DNA of 64,000 bases. It comes from Kribbella jiaozuonensis. GTDB lineage: Bacteria; Actinomycetota; Actinomycetes; Propionibacteriales; Kribbellaceae. The stretch spans positions 496,001 to 560,000 of the forward strand of contig NZ_SZPZ01000004.1 in NCBI RefSeq assembly GCF_005233875.1, written 5' to 3'. The notes below the pieces were generated by a model, which ran no database searches, was not told the origin of the DNA, and saw only the letters and a program-made list of their open reading frames with translations. Shown here in pieces: positions 50,485-59,415 of the stretch; the stretch's first letter is position 1, and each line of letters begins with the position of its first letter. Both the position numbers and the translations under genes were made by a program.

Positions 50485-52158
50485 CTACCCGAGGTGAACC
50501 GGAGCGGACGGACCCCAGGGAATCCCGATCAGGTACCAGGCGATGTAGAACAGCGTCCACGCGACCAGCACGATCCCGGTGTACGGCAGCATCATCGACA
50601 CCACCGTGCCCATCCCGGCCTTCTTCCGGTACCGCTGGCAGACCAGCACGATGAACGGCAGGTACACCATCAGCGGCGTGATCACGTTCGCCGGACCGTC
50701 CCCGACGCGGTACGCCGCGATCACGGTCTGCGGCGCGATCCCGAGCCGGTAGAACAACGGGATGAAGATCGGCGCCAGGATCGCCCACTTCGGGATCACA
50801 CCGGGCATGATCAGGTCGATGATGAAGACCAGCAGGATGAAGCCGATCAGCAGCGGCAACGCCCCGATGTCCGCACGCTCGAGTAGATCGGCCAGCCCGG
50901 TCGCGGCCAGCGTCGACATGTTCGTGTAGTTGAAGTAGGCAATGAACTGCGCGATCAGCAGCATCAGGAAGATCAGTCCGCCGAGGCCGTTGAACGTCTT
51001 CACGATCGCGTTGATCACGTTCGTACTGCCGGTCAGCGACTTCGCGCCCTTGCCGTAGCCGAGGCCGGCGGCCAGGAACAACATCGAGATGATGAAGAGC
51101 AGGCTGCTCATGAACGGCGAGGACCCGAAGATCTCGCCGGTGTCCGGGTTGCGCAGCGGGGCGTTCGGGATGAACGTCAGTGCCGACACGATCGCGACCG
51201 CGACGAGCAGGTAGTAGACCGACCAGCGCAGCCCGCGGGACTCCAGCTTCATCTCCTCCTCGCTGGGCTTGTGGTCGACCGGCGCGTCGTCCGGCGCCTC
51301 GGACGGGTCGTACTTGCCGAGCCGCGGCTCGAGGAGGCGCTCGGTGATCACCGTCATCACCGCGGCGCAGAACAGCGTCGCGGCGATGCTGAAGTAGAAG
51401 TTGTGGGTGACGTTCAGGTGGGTGTCGGGCGAGACCAGTTTGATCGTCTCGTTGGTGACCTCGGTGATGATGCCGTCGGCCGGAGTGATCAGGACGTTCA
51501 CGAAGAACGCCGCGCTGACCCCGGCGTACGCCGCCGCGATGCCGGCCAGCGGATGTCGCCCGAGGGAGGCGAACGCCGCCGCGCCGAGTGGTATCAGGAC
51601 CAGATAACCCGCATCTGACGCGACGCTCGAGATACCGCCGAGCAGCACGATGATGAACGTGATCGCCCCCTTGGGCGCGACTTTCACCATCTTCCGGATG
51701 AGCGCGGCGATCAGCCCCGCTTCCTCGGCCACGCCGACCCCGATCATCGCGACCAGGATCACCGCGACCACGCCGAAGTCGTTGAAGTTCTGCACGGCCG
51801 TGGTGAAGATGAACCGGATACCGTCGCCGGTCAGCAGACTTTCGGCGGTGATGGTCTCGTGCTTGACCGTGTAGTCCGGGATCGCCGGCGCGGGTGGCGC
51901 GTCGTTGCCGGCGACACTGGAGCCGCCTTCGTACTCGGGTGCGACCTGGACCGTGGCCGGCTCCGCGACCTCGGTGGTGACGCTCGTCCCGGCCCAGGAC
52001 AGGATCTGGGACAGCACGATGACGATCACGATCAGCGCGAGGAAGATCAGCGCCGGGTGCGGGACTTTGTTGCCGACCCGCTCGATCCCGTCGAGGACGC
52101 GTTGCATACCGCCCTTCTTGACGGGCTGCTCGTCCGGGACGACCGACTTGGCGTTCAT
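50485..52158 (-). CDS. abgT: AbgT family transporter
   Basis: A 557-residue membrane protein of the AbgT family (p-aminobenzoyl-glutamate uptake in E. coli; drug/antimetabolite efflux in other members). Family blocks are visible: KVPHPALIFLALIVIVIVLS near the start, GVGVAEEAGLI, LGGISSVASDAGYLVLIPL, GVSAAFFVNVLITPADGI, and NYTNMSTLAATGLADLLE. The ATG at 52158 overlaps the TGA of the leucyl aminopeptidase gene (ATGA). E. coli AbgT works with AbgA/AbgB peptidases; here an M17 peptidase takes that place. Confidence 0.92.
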   Translation of the reverse strand: MNAKSVVPDEQPVKKGGMQRVLDGIERVGNKVPHPALIFLALIVIVIVLSQILSWAGTSVTTEVAEPATVQVAPEYEGGSSVAGNDAPPAPAIPDYTVKHETITAESLLTGDGIRFIFTTAVQNFNDFGVVAVILVAMIGVGVAEEAGLIAALIRKMVKVAPKGAITFIIVLLGGISSVASDAGYLVLIPLGAAAFASLGRHPLAGIAAAYAGVSAAFFVNVLITPADGIITEVTNETIKLVSPDTHLNVTHNFYFSIAATLFCAAVMTVITERLLEPRLGKYDPSEAPDDAPVDHKPSEEEMKLESRGLRWSVYYLLVAVAIVSALTFIPNAPLRNPDTGEIFGSSPFMSSLLFIISMLFLAAGLGYGKGAKSLTGSTNVINAIVKTFNGLGGLIFLMLLIAQFIAYFNYTNMSTLAATGLADLLERADIGALPLLIGFILLVFIIDLIMPGVIPKWAILAPIFIPLFYRLGIAPQTVIAAYRVGDGPANVITPLMVYLPFIVLVCQRYRKKAGMGTVVSMMLPYTGIVLVAWTLFYIAWYLIGIPWGPSAPVHLG

Positions 52159-53663
52159 GCCGCGCCGCCCGTCGGCCGGGCGAACCTGAGCGCGAACTCG
52201 ATCAGCAGCTTGGTGCCGAAGCCGGTCGCGCCCTTGTTCCGCCACGTTCGCGGCGCCGGGAGTTGCGCCGTACCGGCGATGTCGACGTGGGCCCAGGGTT
52301 TGCCGTCGATGAACTCCTCGAGGAACAGGGCGGCGGTGATCGAGCCGGCGTTGACGCCGCCCATGTTGGTGAGGTCCGCGATCGTCGAGTCGAGCTGGGA
52401 ACGGTACGACCGGTGCAGCGGCAACTCCCACACGGGCTCGTCCACCGAGTCACCCGCCCGCCGCAGTTGCTCGACCACACCGGAGTTGTTGCCCATCACA
52501 CCCGCTATCTCGACCCCGAACGTCCGCAGGCACGCGCCGGTCAGTGTCGCGATGTCGACGATCGCGTCGACCGGTTCCTCGGTCGCCAGCGCCAGCGCGT
52601 CGGCCATCACCAGCCGACCTTCGGCGTCGGTGTTGAGGACCTCGACCGTGGTGCCGTTGCGCATCGTCAGTACGTCGCCGAGCTTCATCGCCGACCCGGA
52701 CGGCATGTTGTCGGTACACATCAGGTATCCGGTCACAGCCGCCGTACAACCGAGGTCGCGCAGCGCCGTCATCGATGCGAGTACGGCGGCCGCGCCGGTC
52801 ATGTCGTTCTTCATCTGGGCGTGCGACTCGTCGCTCGGCTTGAGGCTGATACCGCCCGAGTCGTACATGACGCCCTTGCCGATCAAGGCGATCCGGCCCG
52901 TCGGATCGGCGGGCTGGTAGCGCAGCCGGACCATCCGGGGCGGCTCGACGCTGCCCCGGTTGACGCCGAGGATCCCGCCGCAGCCCATCGCGATCAGCTG
53001 CTCCTTGTCGAAGATCTCGACCTCCAGGCCCGCGGCGCCACCGACCTCGGCCGCGACCTCGGCCATCCGTACGGCGGACAGCGTCGTCGCCGGGCAGTTC
53101 GCCAGGTCCCGGCCGAGACTGCAGGCCGCCGCAACGATCCGGCCGCGTTCGACACCGGCCGCGGCGGTGTCGTCGTCAGAGGCAACGATCAGCAGCGATT
53201 CCAGCGTCGGTTGCTCGGCGTCGCGGCCGACGAAGTACCGCCAGCGTGCCAGCAGCACACCTTCGGTCACGGCCTGCGCGAAGTCCGCCACCGAGACGCC
53301 GAAGTCTTCGGACGCGACCTCGACCGCGAGCTTCTTGTGCCATGGAACGGCGCGCGCGAACTCCGCGGCCAGATCACGGACCAGCGTGGCGTCGGCCTCG
53401 CCGCGGTCGCCGATCCCGACCGCGACGCGGACGGGACCGTCGGCTCGCGGCAGAACCAGCGTTTGACCGCGCTTGCCGGTGAAACCGGCGGACTCCAGCC
53501 CGGCCAGGTCGGTCCCCAGCTCTTCCGGGGGTTCGACACCAGCAGCGACCGGTACGGCGAGCGCGTCCGCCTCGTCCGCGGCCTGCTTGAGCGGGACGAC
53601 AGCGACCCGAACCTGGTACCGGGTCGAAGGAATCGGATCGAAGTCGCGTGGGATCGTGTTCAC
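52155..53663 (-). CDS. pepA: Leucyl aminopeptidase (M17)
   Basis: A 502-residue dinuclear-metal aminopeptidase. The C-terminal catalytic domain has the metal and catalytic set: IGKGVMYDSGGISLKP (Lys, Asp), an Asp in KNDMTGAAAV, and the family signature NTDAEGRLVMADAL. The N-terminal DNA-binding or regulatory domain is normal in length. It removes N-terminal amino acids from peptides in the cytosol. It overlaps AbgT by ATGA and is 24 bp from the DUF1269 gene, so it reads as part of an operon rather than as a stand-alone housekeeping peptidase. Confidence 0.93.
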   Translation of the reverse strand: MNTIPRDFDPIPSTRYQVRVAVVPLKQAADEADALAVPVAAGVEPPEELGTDLAGLESAGFTGKRGQTLVLPRADGPVRVAVGIGDRGEADATLVRDLAAEFARAVPWHKKLAVEVASEDFGVSVADFAQAVTEGVLLARWRYFVGRDAEQPTLESLLIVASDDDTAAAGVERGRIVAAACSLGRDLANCPATTLSAVRMAEVAAEVGGAAGLEVEIFDKEQLIAMGCGGILGVNRGSVEPPRMVRLRYQPADPTGRIALIGKGVMYDSGGISLKPSDESHAQMKNDMTGAAAVLASMTALRDLGCTAAVTGYLMCTDNMPSGSAMKLGDVLTMRNGTTVEVLNTDAEGRLVMADALALATEEPVDAIVDIATLTGACLRTFGVEIAGVMGNNSGVVEQLRRAGDSVDEPVWELPLHRSYRSQLDSTIADLTNMGGVNAGSITAALFLEEFIDGKPWAHVDIAGTAQLPAPRTWRNKGATGFGTKLLIEFALRFARPTGGAA

Positions 53664-53687
53664 GAAACCTCCTCGGCCGGACCGGGA

Positions 53688-54170
53688 TCAGCTTTGCAGC
53701 GCCTCGACGAGTTCTTCCTCGCGCTCCTTGGTCAGGTTCGTCTGGATGATCGTCGGGCTGAACGGCTTGAGCGCGTCGACGACGCGATCGACGGTGGCCG
53801 ACCGGGCCAGCAGGAACACGGCGGCGTGGCCGTCCTGCAGCTCCTGGCCGACCTTCTTGATCAGGTCGTCGTTGATACCGACATCGGTGAGCTTGCCTGC
53901 GACTGCTCCGGAGGCCGCACCGACGGCGAAGCCGGCCAGCGGGTTCAGGAAGATGAGTCCGATCAGCGTTCCCCACAGCGCGCCGCTCGCGGCGCCGGCC
54001 CCGGTCAGGTTGACGGACTGGTGGATGCGGACCTTGCCCTTGGCGTCCTTGTAGGCGTACGCCGCGTCTTCCCGCTGCAGCAGCTGCTGTTTCGCCAGAT
54101 CGTCGGTCAGCGCGACGACGCGCTCGGCGTCCTCACGACTGTCCAGACCGAGAACCACCAGATGGGTCAT
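53688..54170 (-). CDS. DUF1269 family protein
   Basis: A 160-residue protein typical of DUF1269: a charged N-terminal half (VVLGLDSREDAERVVALTDDLAKQQLLQREDAAYAYKD), a central Gly/Ala-rich hydrophobic hairpin (AASGALWGTLIGLIFLNPLAGFAVGAASGAVAG), and a C-terminal regulatory-looking segment (VGQELQDGHAAVFLLARSATVDRVVDALKP). The fold suggests a membrane-associated stress protein; its function is unknown. GAGGAG before the ATG at 54170 fixes the start. It is the first gene of the 54170-47685 same-strand run, 24 bp before the aminopeptidase. Confidence 0.82.
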   Translation of the reverse strand: MTHLVVLGLDSREDAERVVALTDDLAKQQLLQREDAAYAYKDAKGKVRIHQSVNLTGAGAASGALWGTLIGLIFLNPLAGFAVGAASGAVAGKLTDVGINDDLIKKVGQELQDGHAAVFLLARSATVDRVVDALKPFSPTIIQTNLTKEREEELVEALQS

Positions 54171-54255
54171 GCGAACTCCTCGATGGCAGGCGCGTCCCTG
54201 TGCCGCGCTGGACGGCCTCATCCCATCAACCGGGCCCGCCGCCGACCTCCACCGA

Positions 54256-55200
54256 TTAGGGTGAACCCCCCTCGTGCCGGGCCAGGAACGCGGACAACGG
54301 GCCGGGCAGCTCGGCCGGTCGGTCGCCCCAGTCGTAGACGATGACGGTGCCCGCGATCAGGTCGTGCAGGGCCCGATGCTCGCGCTGGAACACGACCGGG
54401 ACGAAGCCCAGTCCGAGCGGTATGACGCTGATCGGGAAGCCGATGACCCAGCGCAGGGCCTGCCCCGGGTGGATCGCGCCGCCGTCGGTGCGGATGACCC
54501 GGAGGCCGACGATGCCCTGGCCCGGTGTCCGGCCGGCGACCGCGAGGAACCCGAACGCGTAGCCGAACGCGAACACCGCCAGTGCGATCGTTGCCGGGAG
54601 CGCATGTCGTACCTCGACGCCCCAGAACGAGGTGGTCAGCAGGTTGATGCCGGCCAGGCCGATGGTGAACGTCGTCGCAATGATCAGGATATCGAGTGTG
54701 GTCGCGATCGCGCGGCTGACGGCACCGGCGTACTCACCGGTGACCGTTCGGGATCTCGGCGCGGGTTCCCGGCGCAGCAGGCGGCTGACGCCACGGTTGA
54801 GGATGGCGTCCAGGCCGGCCAGTTGCCGGCGAACCAGGTCGACGAGTGAGCCTGCCAGCCGGGTCTGGCTCTCGACCACGATCTGCGGCACACCGGACCG
54901 GCGGACCAGGCTCTCGACGTCGACCCGCTCGAGCAGACGGTCCAGATCGACGCGTTCGAGCAACCGTTCGACATCCACCCGGTCCATCAAGCGCTCGACA
55001 TCGATCCGGTCGATCAGGGCATCGAGGTCGACGCGGCTCAGCACCCGGTTGATGTCGACGCGGTCGAGCAAGGCGTCGAGGTCGATATGGGACAGCACCA
55101 CATCCGGTTGAACCGTTTCGATGACCCGGCCGGTGACCTTGCCGGCGAACCGCCCCAGGACCCCGCCGGGACGGGCATTCACCCGCTCCGGGTGATCCAC
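54256..55200 (-). CDS. RDD family membrane protein with seven 9-residue repeats
   Basis: A 314-residue protein. Residues 39-101 are seven head-to-tail 9-residue units of the form (I/V)-D-(L/V/I)-x-x-(L/V)-(L/I/M/V)-x-R, each a short amphipathic helix turn. After a hydrophilic linker come three or four membrane helices of an RDD domain: Arg-Ala-Ile-Ala at the first helix, GQGIVGLRVIRTDGG and HDLIAGT near the end, which hold the Arg/Asp residues of the name. The function is unknown. The GTG at 55200 begins 2 bp past the stop of the MalT-like regulator, so the two are probably co-expressed. Confidence 0.8.
   Translation of the reverse strand: MDHPERVNARPGGVLGRFAGKVTGRVIETVQPDVVLSHIDLDALLDRVDINRVLSRVDLDALIDRIDVERLMDRVDVERLLERVDLDRLLERVDVESLVRRSGVPQIVVESQTRLAGSLVDLVRRQLAGLDAILNRGVSRLLRREPAPRSRTVTGEYAGAVSRAIATTLDILIIATTFTIGLAGINLLTTSFWGVEVRHALPATIALAVFAFGYAFGFLAVAGRTPGQGIVGLRVIRTDGGAIHPGQALRWVIGFPISVIPLGLGFVPVVFQREHRALHDLIAGTVIVYDWGDRPAELPGPLSAFLARHEGGSP
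54898..55086 (-). repeat. Seven tandem 27-bp units coding a 9-residue helix repeat
   Basis: The in-frame 27-base period codes seven (I/V)-D-x-x-x-(L/V)-x-x-R units. DNA copies differ by silent and conservative changes, so selection keeps the protein repeat. Confidence 0.85.
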
Positions 55201-55202
55201 GG

Positions 55203-57812
55203 CTACAACAACCCGACGGAACGAGCGGTCCGCAGCGCCGCGGATCTCTTGTCCACCCCGAGCTTGCGGTAGAGCGAGATCAGGTGGGTCTTGACCGTGT
55301 TCTCGGTGATGAACAGGGCCTGGGCGACTTCGGCGTACGAACTGCCGAGCGCGAGCTGGTCGAGTACCTCGGCCTCGCGGGCGGTCAGCCGGATCCGGGC
55401 GCCGTTCACGACCGCGTCGAGGCGGCGCGGCGGCGGGGTGTTCGCGTCCGGCCTGGTCCGTCCCAGCGGGGTCATCCCGCCGGCCTGACTCCATCCGGCC
55501 TGGTAGTCGGACAGCTTCTCCAGCGCGGCCGCCGCGAACGGGTGCGGGTTCGGACCGGTCGCGTGTCTGCGGAGGCGGTCCAGGAAGGCGGGCTCGTCGC
55601 CGGCCGAGGTGAGTACGTGCAGCATGCGTTGCGGCGTGACGCGGTTCAGGGTGTCGACCAGCGCGGCCTCGGCGGCCGGGTCGTCGCCGGTCCGGTCCAG
55701 CAGAACCGTCCGGAACGAGGCGGCGGCCGACGCCAGCGGCGGGTAGATGTCGGGGTGCTCGAGACCTGCCTCGATCAGCTTCAAGGCGGTCGGGACGTCC
55801 TCCTGGATCATCGACGTCATCGCCCGGATCAGCTCGGCCTCGGTCGCATTGCCCGTGCGCTCGAGCACCGTGAGCTGCGCGTCGACCGTGATCTTGTCGC
55901 CCAGCAAGGTCGCCAGCCAGGACCGCAGCAACGCCAGGTCCCGCGAGAGGTAGGTCGGCAACGGACCCGCGGCCACCGGGTCACTGGTGAGTTCGGTGAG
56001 CGCCTCCCCCAGCCGACCTCGCTCGACCAACAGCACCGCTCGCAGCATCGCACGCAGCCCCGCGACCACGGTGTCGGATCCGGCCACGTCGGCATCCGCG
56101 ACCTGTTGGAGGTAGCCGCACGCGGTGTCCAGCTCCAGCTCGCTGACCGCCGCGAATCCCAGCACGACCTGCGCACGTACGGCGTACTCCGGCGGGAGGC
56201 CGCGCTCTCCCCCGGCGTCAACGGCTGCTCGCGCAGATTGGGCCGCGCTCTGGATCTGGCCGCGGACGTGCTGCACGACCGCGCGGTGGGCGAGACCGCC
56301 GGCGATCAGCTGGTGATGCCCCGCCATCCGCGCGGTCACGAGCGCCTCGTCCAGATGGCTGAGCGCGGCGTCCAGCTCGTCCGCCCAGGTCTCCGCGGCC
56401 GCGAGCTCGATCAGCAACCACGCCAACCGCTCGGGACCGAGTACAGCGCGCGTCAACAGCGACCTGGCCCGCTCGATCGCCGCATGCACGTCATGCCAGC
56501 CGTAGCGCGACTCCCACAACCGCAGCAGTACGGCGTCCGCCAGCGCGTCCGGCGCCGATTCGCTCGCGACCTCGTCCGCCAACGCCGCATCCTGTACGGC
56601 GCCGGCCACGTCGCCAGTGACTCGTCGCAGCAGCCCGCGGACGCCGTACAGCTGCGGATGCTGGCCGACGTACCCAGCTGGGAGCGCGTCGAACGCGGCC
56701 TCGACCAGCGCGGCCTCGCCCGCGGCAAGGAGTGCCGGCCCGTGGCCGAACAGGATCCGCTCGACCAGCTCGACATCATCCGCATCCAACGCGCTGCGCA
56801 ACGCCGCTTCGCTGGCGCCGTGGCTCTCGTAGTACAGGGCCGAGCGGTGGTGCGCGGTGACGACGAACTGCCGGTCCTTGGCGCTCGTCGCGATCCGTCG
56901 TCGTAGCAGCTCGACCAGGAGTGGGTGGTATCGGTAGAGAGGGTTACTCGCCGACTCGTCGGCGTACGCCGTCACCAGGAGACCACTACCGGCCAGGTCC
57001 TCGAGCATCGAGCCGGCCTCGCTGTCACCGCTCAGCACAGCTGCCAGCTGACCCGTCAGCGAAGTAGTCGCGAAGGTGCTCAGCAGCATCGCCAGGACCC
57101 GCTCGTCGAGCGTGTTCAGCGTCTCGCCGAGCAGCAGGTCGAGCACCGGCCGCTGGTTGGCGAGCGGCCACACGACATCACCGGACGCCTGCAGCGTGCG
57201 GGCAGCGAGTACGAGCGCAGCGGCCCAGCCGGCCGTCTTCTCCTGGACCAGCGAGATGTCGTCCGCGGTCGCGTTCCCGGCATGCGCCTGCACGAGCTCG
57301 GTTGCCTCGGCGTCGTTGAAGCGCAGATCCCGCGAGCGCAATGTCAGCGCCATCCCTCGGATCTCGAGCTCGGAGATCGGCAGCGGCAGGTCGTACCGGG
57401 TGGCGAGCAACAGCCGGAGCGCGTGCGGCGCCTCCTGCAGGACGCGGGCCAACGCGGCGACCGTTGACGCCGGCAACAAATGGGCGTCGTCGACGACGAT
57501 CGGGTCGAGCAGCTGCGAATCCTCGGCGCCGGCCACCCGCTCGAGGAATCCCTGCAGCGAGCCGGGCGCCTGCCCGGGCACCCACACCACCGGCTCCCCG
57601 GCGCGTCGCCGGCGCGTCACCCAGTCCGAGAGCAGGACCGTCTTGCCGGTACCGGCCGGTGCGATCACCATGGTCAGCGGCGAACCGACGCCCAGATCAA
57701 GGGCCGAATGCAACCGCTCGCGGGTGACAAGTGTGAGCGGCGGTCGCGGAGTCTTACCGTCCGCCGACTGCCGGAACGCATCGCGCTCTCGATCGAGCCC
57801 CGGGCTCGTCAC
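55203..57812 (-). CDS. MalT-like LuxR family regulator (P-loop ATPase + HTH)
   Basis: An 869-residue regulator of the MalT type. Walker A is APAGTGKT near the N-terminus, and Walker B is Asp-Pro-Ile-Val-Val-Asp-Asp. A helical-repeat sensor region of about 550 residues follows, then a C-terminal LuxR HTH (LTAREAEVLDQLALGSSYAEVAQALFITENTVKTHLISLYRKLGVDKR). It is not close to the two LAL regulators at 2 and 14 kb. The GTG at 57812 has GGAGG 9-10 bases upstream; a GTG at 57821 is the alternative. It likely controls the RDD gene directly downstream (2-bp gap) and perhaps the aminopeptidase operon. Confidence 0.85.
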   Translation of the reverse strand: MTSPGLDRERDAFRQSADGKTPRPPLTLVTRERLHSALDLGVGSPLTMVIAPAGTGKTVLLSDWVTRRRRAGEPVVWVPGQAPGSLQGFLERVAGAEDSQLLDPIVVDDAHLLPASTVAALARVLQEAPHALRLLLATRYDLPLPISELEIRGMALTLRSRDLRFNDAEATELVQAHAGNATADDISLVQEKTAGWAAALVLAARTLQASGDVVWPLANQRPVLDLLLGETLNTLDERVLAMLLSTFATTSLTGQLAAVLSGDSEAGSMLEDLAGSGLLVTAYADESASNPLYRYHPLLVELLRRRIATSAKDRQFVVTAHHRSALYYESHGASEAALRSALDADDVELVERILFGHGPALLAAGEAALVEAAFDALPAGYVGQHPQLYGVRGLLRRVTGDVAGAVQDAALADEVASESAPDALADAVLLRLWESRYGWHDVHAAIERARSLLTRAVLGPERLAWLLIELAAAETWADELDAALSHLDEALVTARMAGHHQLIAGGLAHRAVVQHVRGQIQSAAQSARAAVDAGGERGLPPEYAVRAQVVLGFAAVSELELDTACGYLQQVADADVAGSDTVVAGLRAMLRAVLLVERGRLGEALTELTSDPVAAGPLPTYLSRDLALLRSWLATLLGDKITVDAQLTVLERTGNATEAELIRAMTSMIQEDVPTALKLIEAGLEHPDIYPPLASAAASFRTVLLDRTGDDPAAEAALVDTLNRVTPQRMLHVLTSAGDEPAFLDRLRRHATGPNPHPFAAAALEKLSDYQAGWSQAGGMTPLGRTRPDANTPPPRRLDAVVNGARIRLTAREAEVLDQLALGSSYAEVAQALFITENTVKTHLISLYRKLGVDKRSAALRTARSVGLL

Positions 57813-57966
57813 GCGCGTCACCCCTCCCCTGGGCGGGCGTGCTCTGTCCGAAATCCTTGGAACCCAACTCCTCGTACGTGCCTCGAAAATCGAGACTAAC
57901 CGGTTCGTGCCGATTGTGGCAGGGGTCGACACACCCTCGTTCGCCGGTGGGGAGCCGCGGCGACGC

Positions 57967-58809
57967 TCAGTCGCGGCGACGGATCCGCGGCACCTTGGCC
58001 CCGATCCAGACCGCGACCACGACGAGCAGACCGATACCGATCAACCAGCCCCACAGGCCCTCGGAGACCGGTCCGAGCCGCCCGAGGCCGAATCCGCCCG
58101 GGTCGTTCGCCTGCTGCAGGGCAACGATGTAGGCGATGATCGCGCGCTTGTCCTCGGGGAGCATCACGCTGTCGGAGAAGACCGGCATCTCCTGCGGGCC
58201 GGTGAGCATCGCCTGGTACATGTTGCGCGGCGTCGTCCCCATCAATGACGGCGCGTAGCGGCCGTTCGGGAGCGCGCCGCCGCGGCCGGCGAAGTTGTGG
58301 CAGGCGGTGCAGTTCGTCCGGAAGAGCTCGCCGCCGCGGACGATATCCGCCTGCGTCACCTTGCTCACGTCGTACTCGTCGGACGACGGGATCGCCGGCC
58401 CGGGGGCCAGCGAGGCGACGTACGCCGCCAGCTGGGCGATCTCTTCCTCGGTGTAGACGGGCGGCTTCTGCGGGATCTGCGCCTTGGTCTGGGCAGCGGG
58501 CATCCGTCCGGTGCTGACCTGGAAGTCGACCGCGGCCGCGCCGACGCCGATCAGCGAAGGTCCGGCGATCCGGCCGCTACCGTTGGTGCCGCCCTCGGCG
58601 TGCAGGCCGTGACAGCTGGAGCAGCCGACCGCGAACAGCCGCCGGCCGGCCTCGATCTGGTCGGACTGGGGACCGTCCGCACCCGTCGCGCTGCGCGGCA
58701 CCAGCACTGTGTACGCGAGACCGACCGTGACCAGCGCAGCGCCGATCACCAGTGTCTTCGCGAACCTCCGTCGACGCACCGGACCAGCAGACCCTGGTAG
58801 CACGCGCAT
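57967..58809 (-). CDS. Dihaem cytochrome c, QcrC-like, without neighbouring bc1 genes
   Basis: A 280-residue membrane-anchored protein with two haem-binding motifs, CSSCH and CTACH, about 106 residues apart. An N-terminal membrane segment (TLVIGAALVTVGLAYTVL) and a C-terminal one (GWLIGIGLLVVVAVWIGA) flank them. The pattern GLHAEGGTNGSGRIAGPSLIGVG and GPQEMPVFSDSVMLPEDKRAIIAYI is that of the QcrC subunit of actinobacterial menaquinol-cytochrome c reductase. QcrA, QcrB and CtaE, which normally flank qcrC, are absent here. It may be a second copy for an alternative electron route. Confidence 0.85.
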   Translation of the reverse strand: MRVLPGSAGPVRRRRFAKTLVIGAALVTVGLAYTVLVPRSATGADGPQSDQIEAGRRLFAVGCSSCHGLHAEGGTNGSGRIAGPSLIGVGAAAVDFQVSTGRMPAAQTKAQIPQKPPVYTEEEIAQLAAYVASLAPGPAIPSSDEYDVSKVTQADIVRGGELFRTNCTACHNFAGRGGALPNGRYAPSLMGTTPRNMYQAMLTGPQEMPVFSDSVMLPEDKRAIIAYIVALQQANDPGGFGLGRLGPVSEGLWGWLIGIGLLVVVAVWIGAKVPRIRRRD

Positions 58810-58834
58810 TGTGATCCCCCGATTCGGGTGAGCT

Positions 58835-59335
58835 TCAGCGAGAGTCGCGTTTCGCCTGCCGGCGGGCGCCCATCGCCCGCGTCGAGGCGTCCTTCTTCAG
58901 ACCGCCGGTGGTCTTCTTCGCCGTCCGCGGCCGGCTGACCGCTTCCGACTTGGAGCCATCGGTCGCACGCACGGCAGGTGCGGCGGCCTTGGCCGCCCGC
59001 GCCGCTTCGAGCCGCTCGGTGCGCAGCTGCATCGAGGCACGGTTGGCAACGACCGAGACTTCACGACTGACCTTCGCCAGTACCGACTCGAACAACTCCG
59101 CCTTGTCGCGGTCCCGCTGGTTGCGCGGATACGACATCCCGCGGCCGCCGACGCCCGCCACCGCAGCGCTGGCGCCGCGCCGGTAGTTCTTCACGTACTT
59201 CGTGCGTGCGCGCCGGATACGCTGGTGGAGGTCCAGCAGTTCGTCTTCGTCCAGGCCCTTCAACGCGTCCCGCTCGGTCTCCGCGACGAGCAGACGCTCG
59301 GCCTCTGTCAACGAGTTCAGCAAGCCTTGGTTCAT
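58835..59335 (-). CDS. Conserved actinobacterial protein with basic tail (166 aa)
   Basis: I do not recognise a named domain. The first 110 residues are helical and charged (LLVAETERDALKGLDEDELLDLHQRIRRARTKYVKNYRRG, and NQRDRDKAELFESVLAKVSREVSVVANRASMQL). The C-terminal 50 are Lys/Arg/Ala-rich and probably disordered, suggesting nucleic acid contact. AAGGAG lies 7 bases before the ATG at 59335. It is divergent from the alpha/beta hydrolase at 59416 and 25 bp upstream of the cytochrome c gene on the same strand. Confidence 0.7.
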   Translation of the reverse strand: MNQGLLNSLTEAERLLVAETERDALKGLDEDELLDLHQRIRRARTKYVKNYRRGASAAVAGVGGRGMSYPRNQRDRDKAELFESVLAKVSREVSVVANRASMQLRTERLEAARAAKAAAPAVRATDGSKSEAVSRPRTAKKTTGGLKKDASTRAMGARRQAKRDSR

Positions 59336-59415
59336 TGGATTCTCCTTAGCCGCTCTCGCAGAGTACGGACATTTGTACAAGACCGACAAGCCGCCACACG
59401 CGCATTGTGATCGAC

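Noticed and set aside
48235..50886. 883-codon plus-strand frame opposite the SLC13 gene
   Set aside because: His/Asp/Arg/Gln-rich shadow of a membrane protein gene.
59373..59380. TTGTACAA palindrome between divergent genes
   Set aside because: Only eight bases and contains GTAC, which is over-used throughout; not enough to call an operator.
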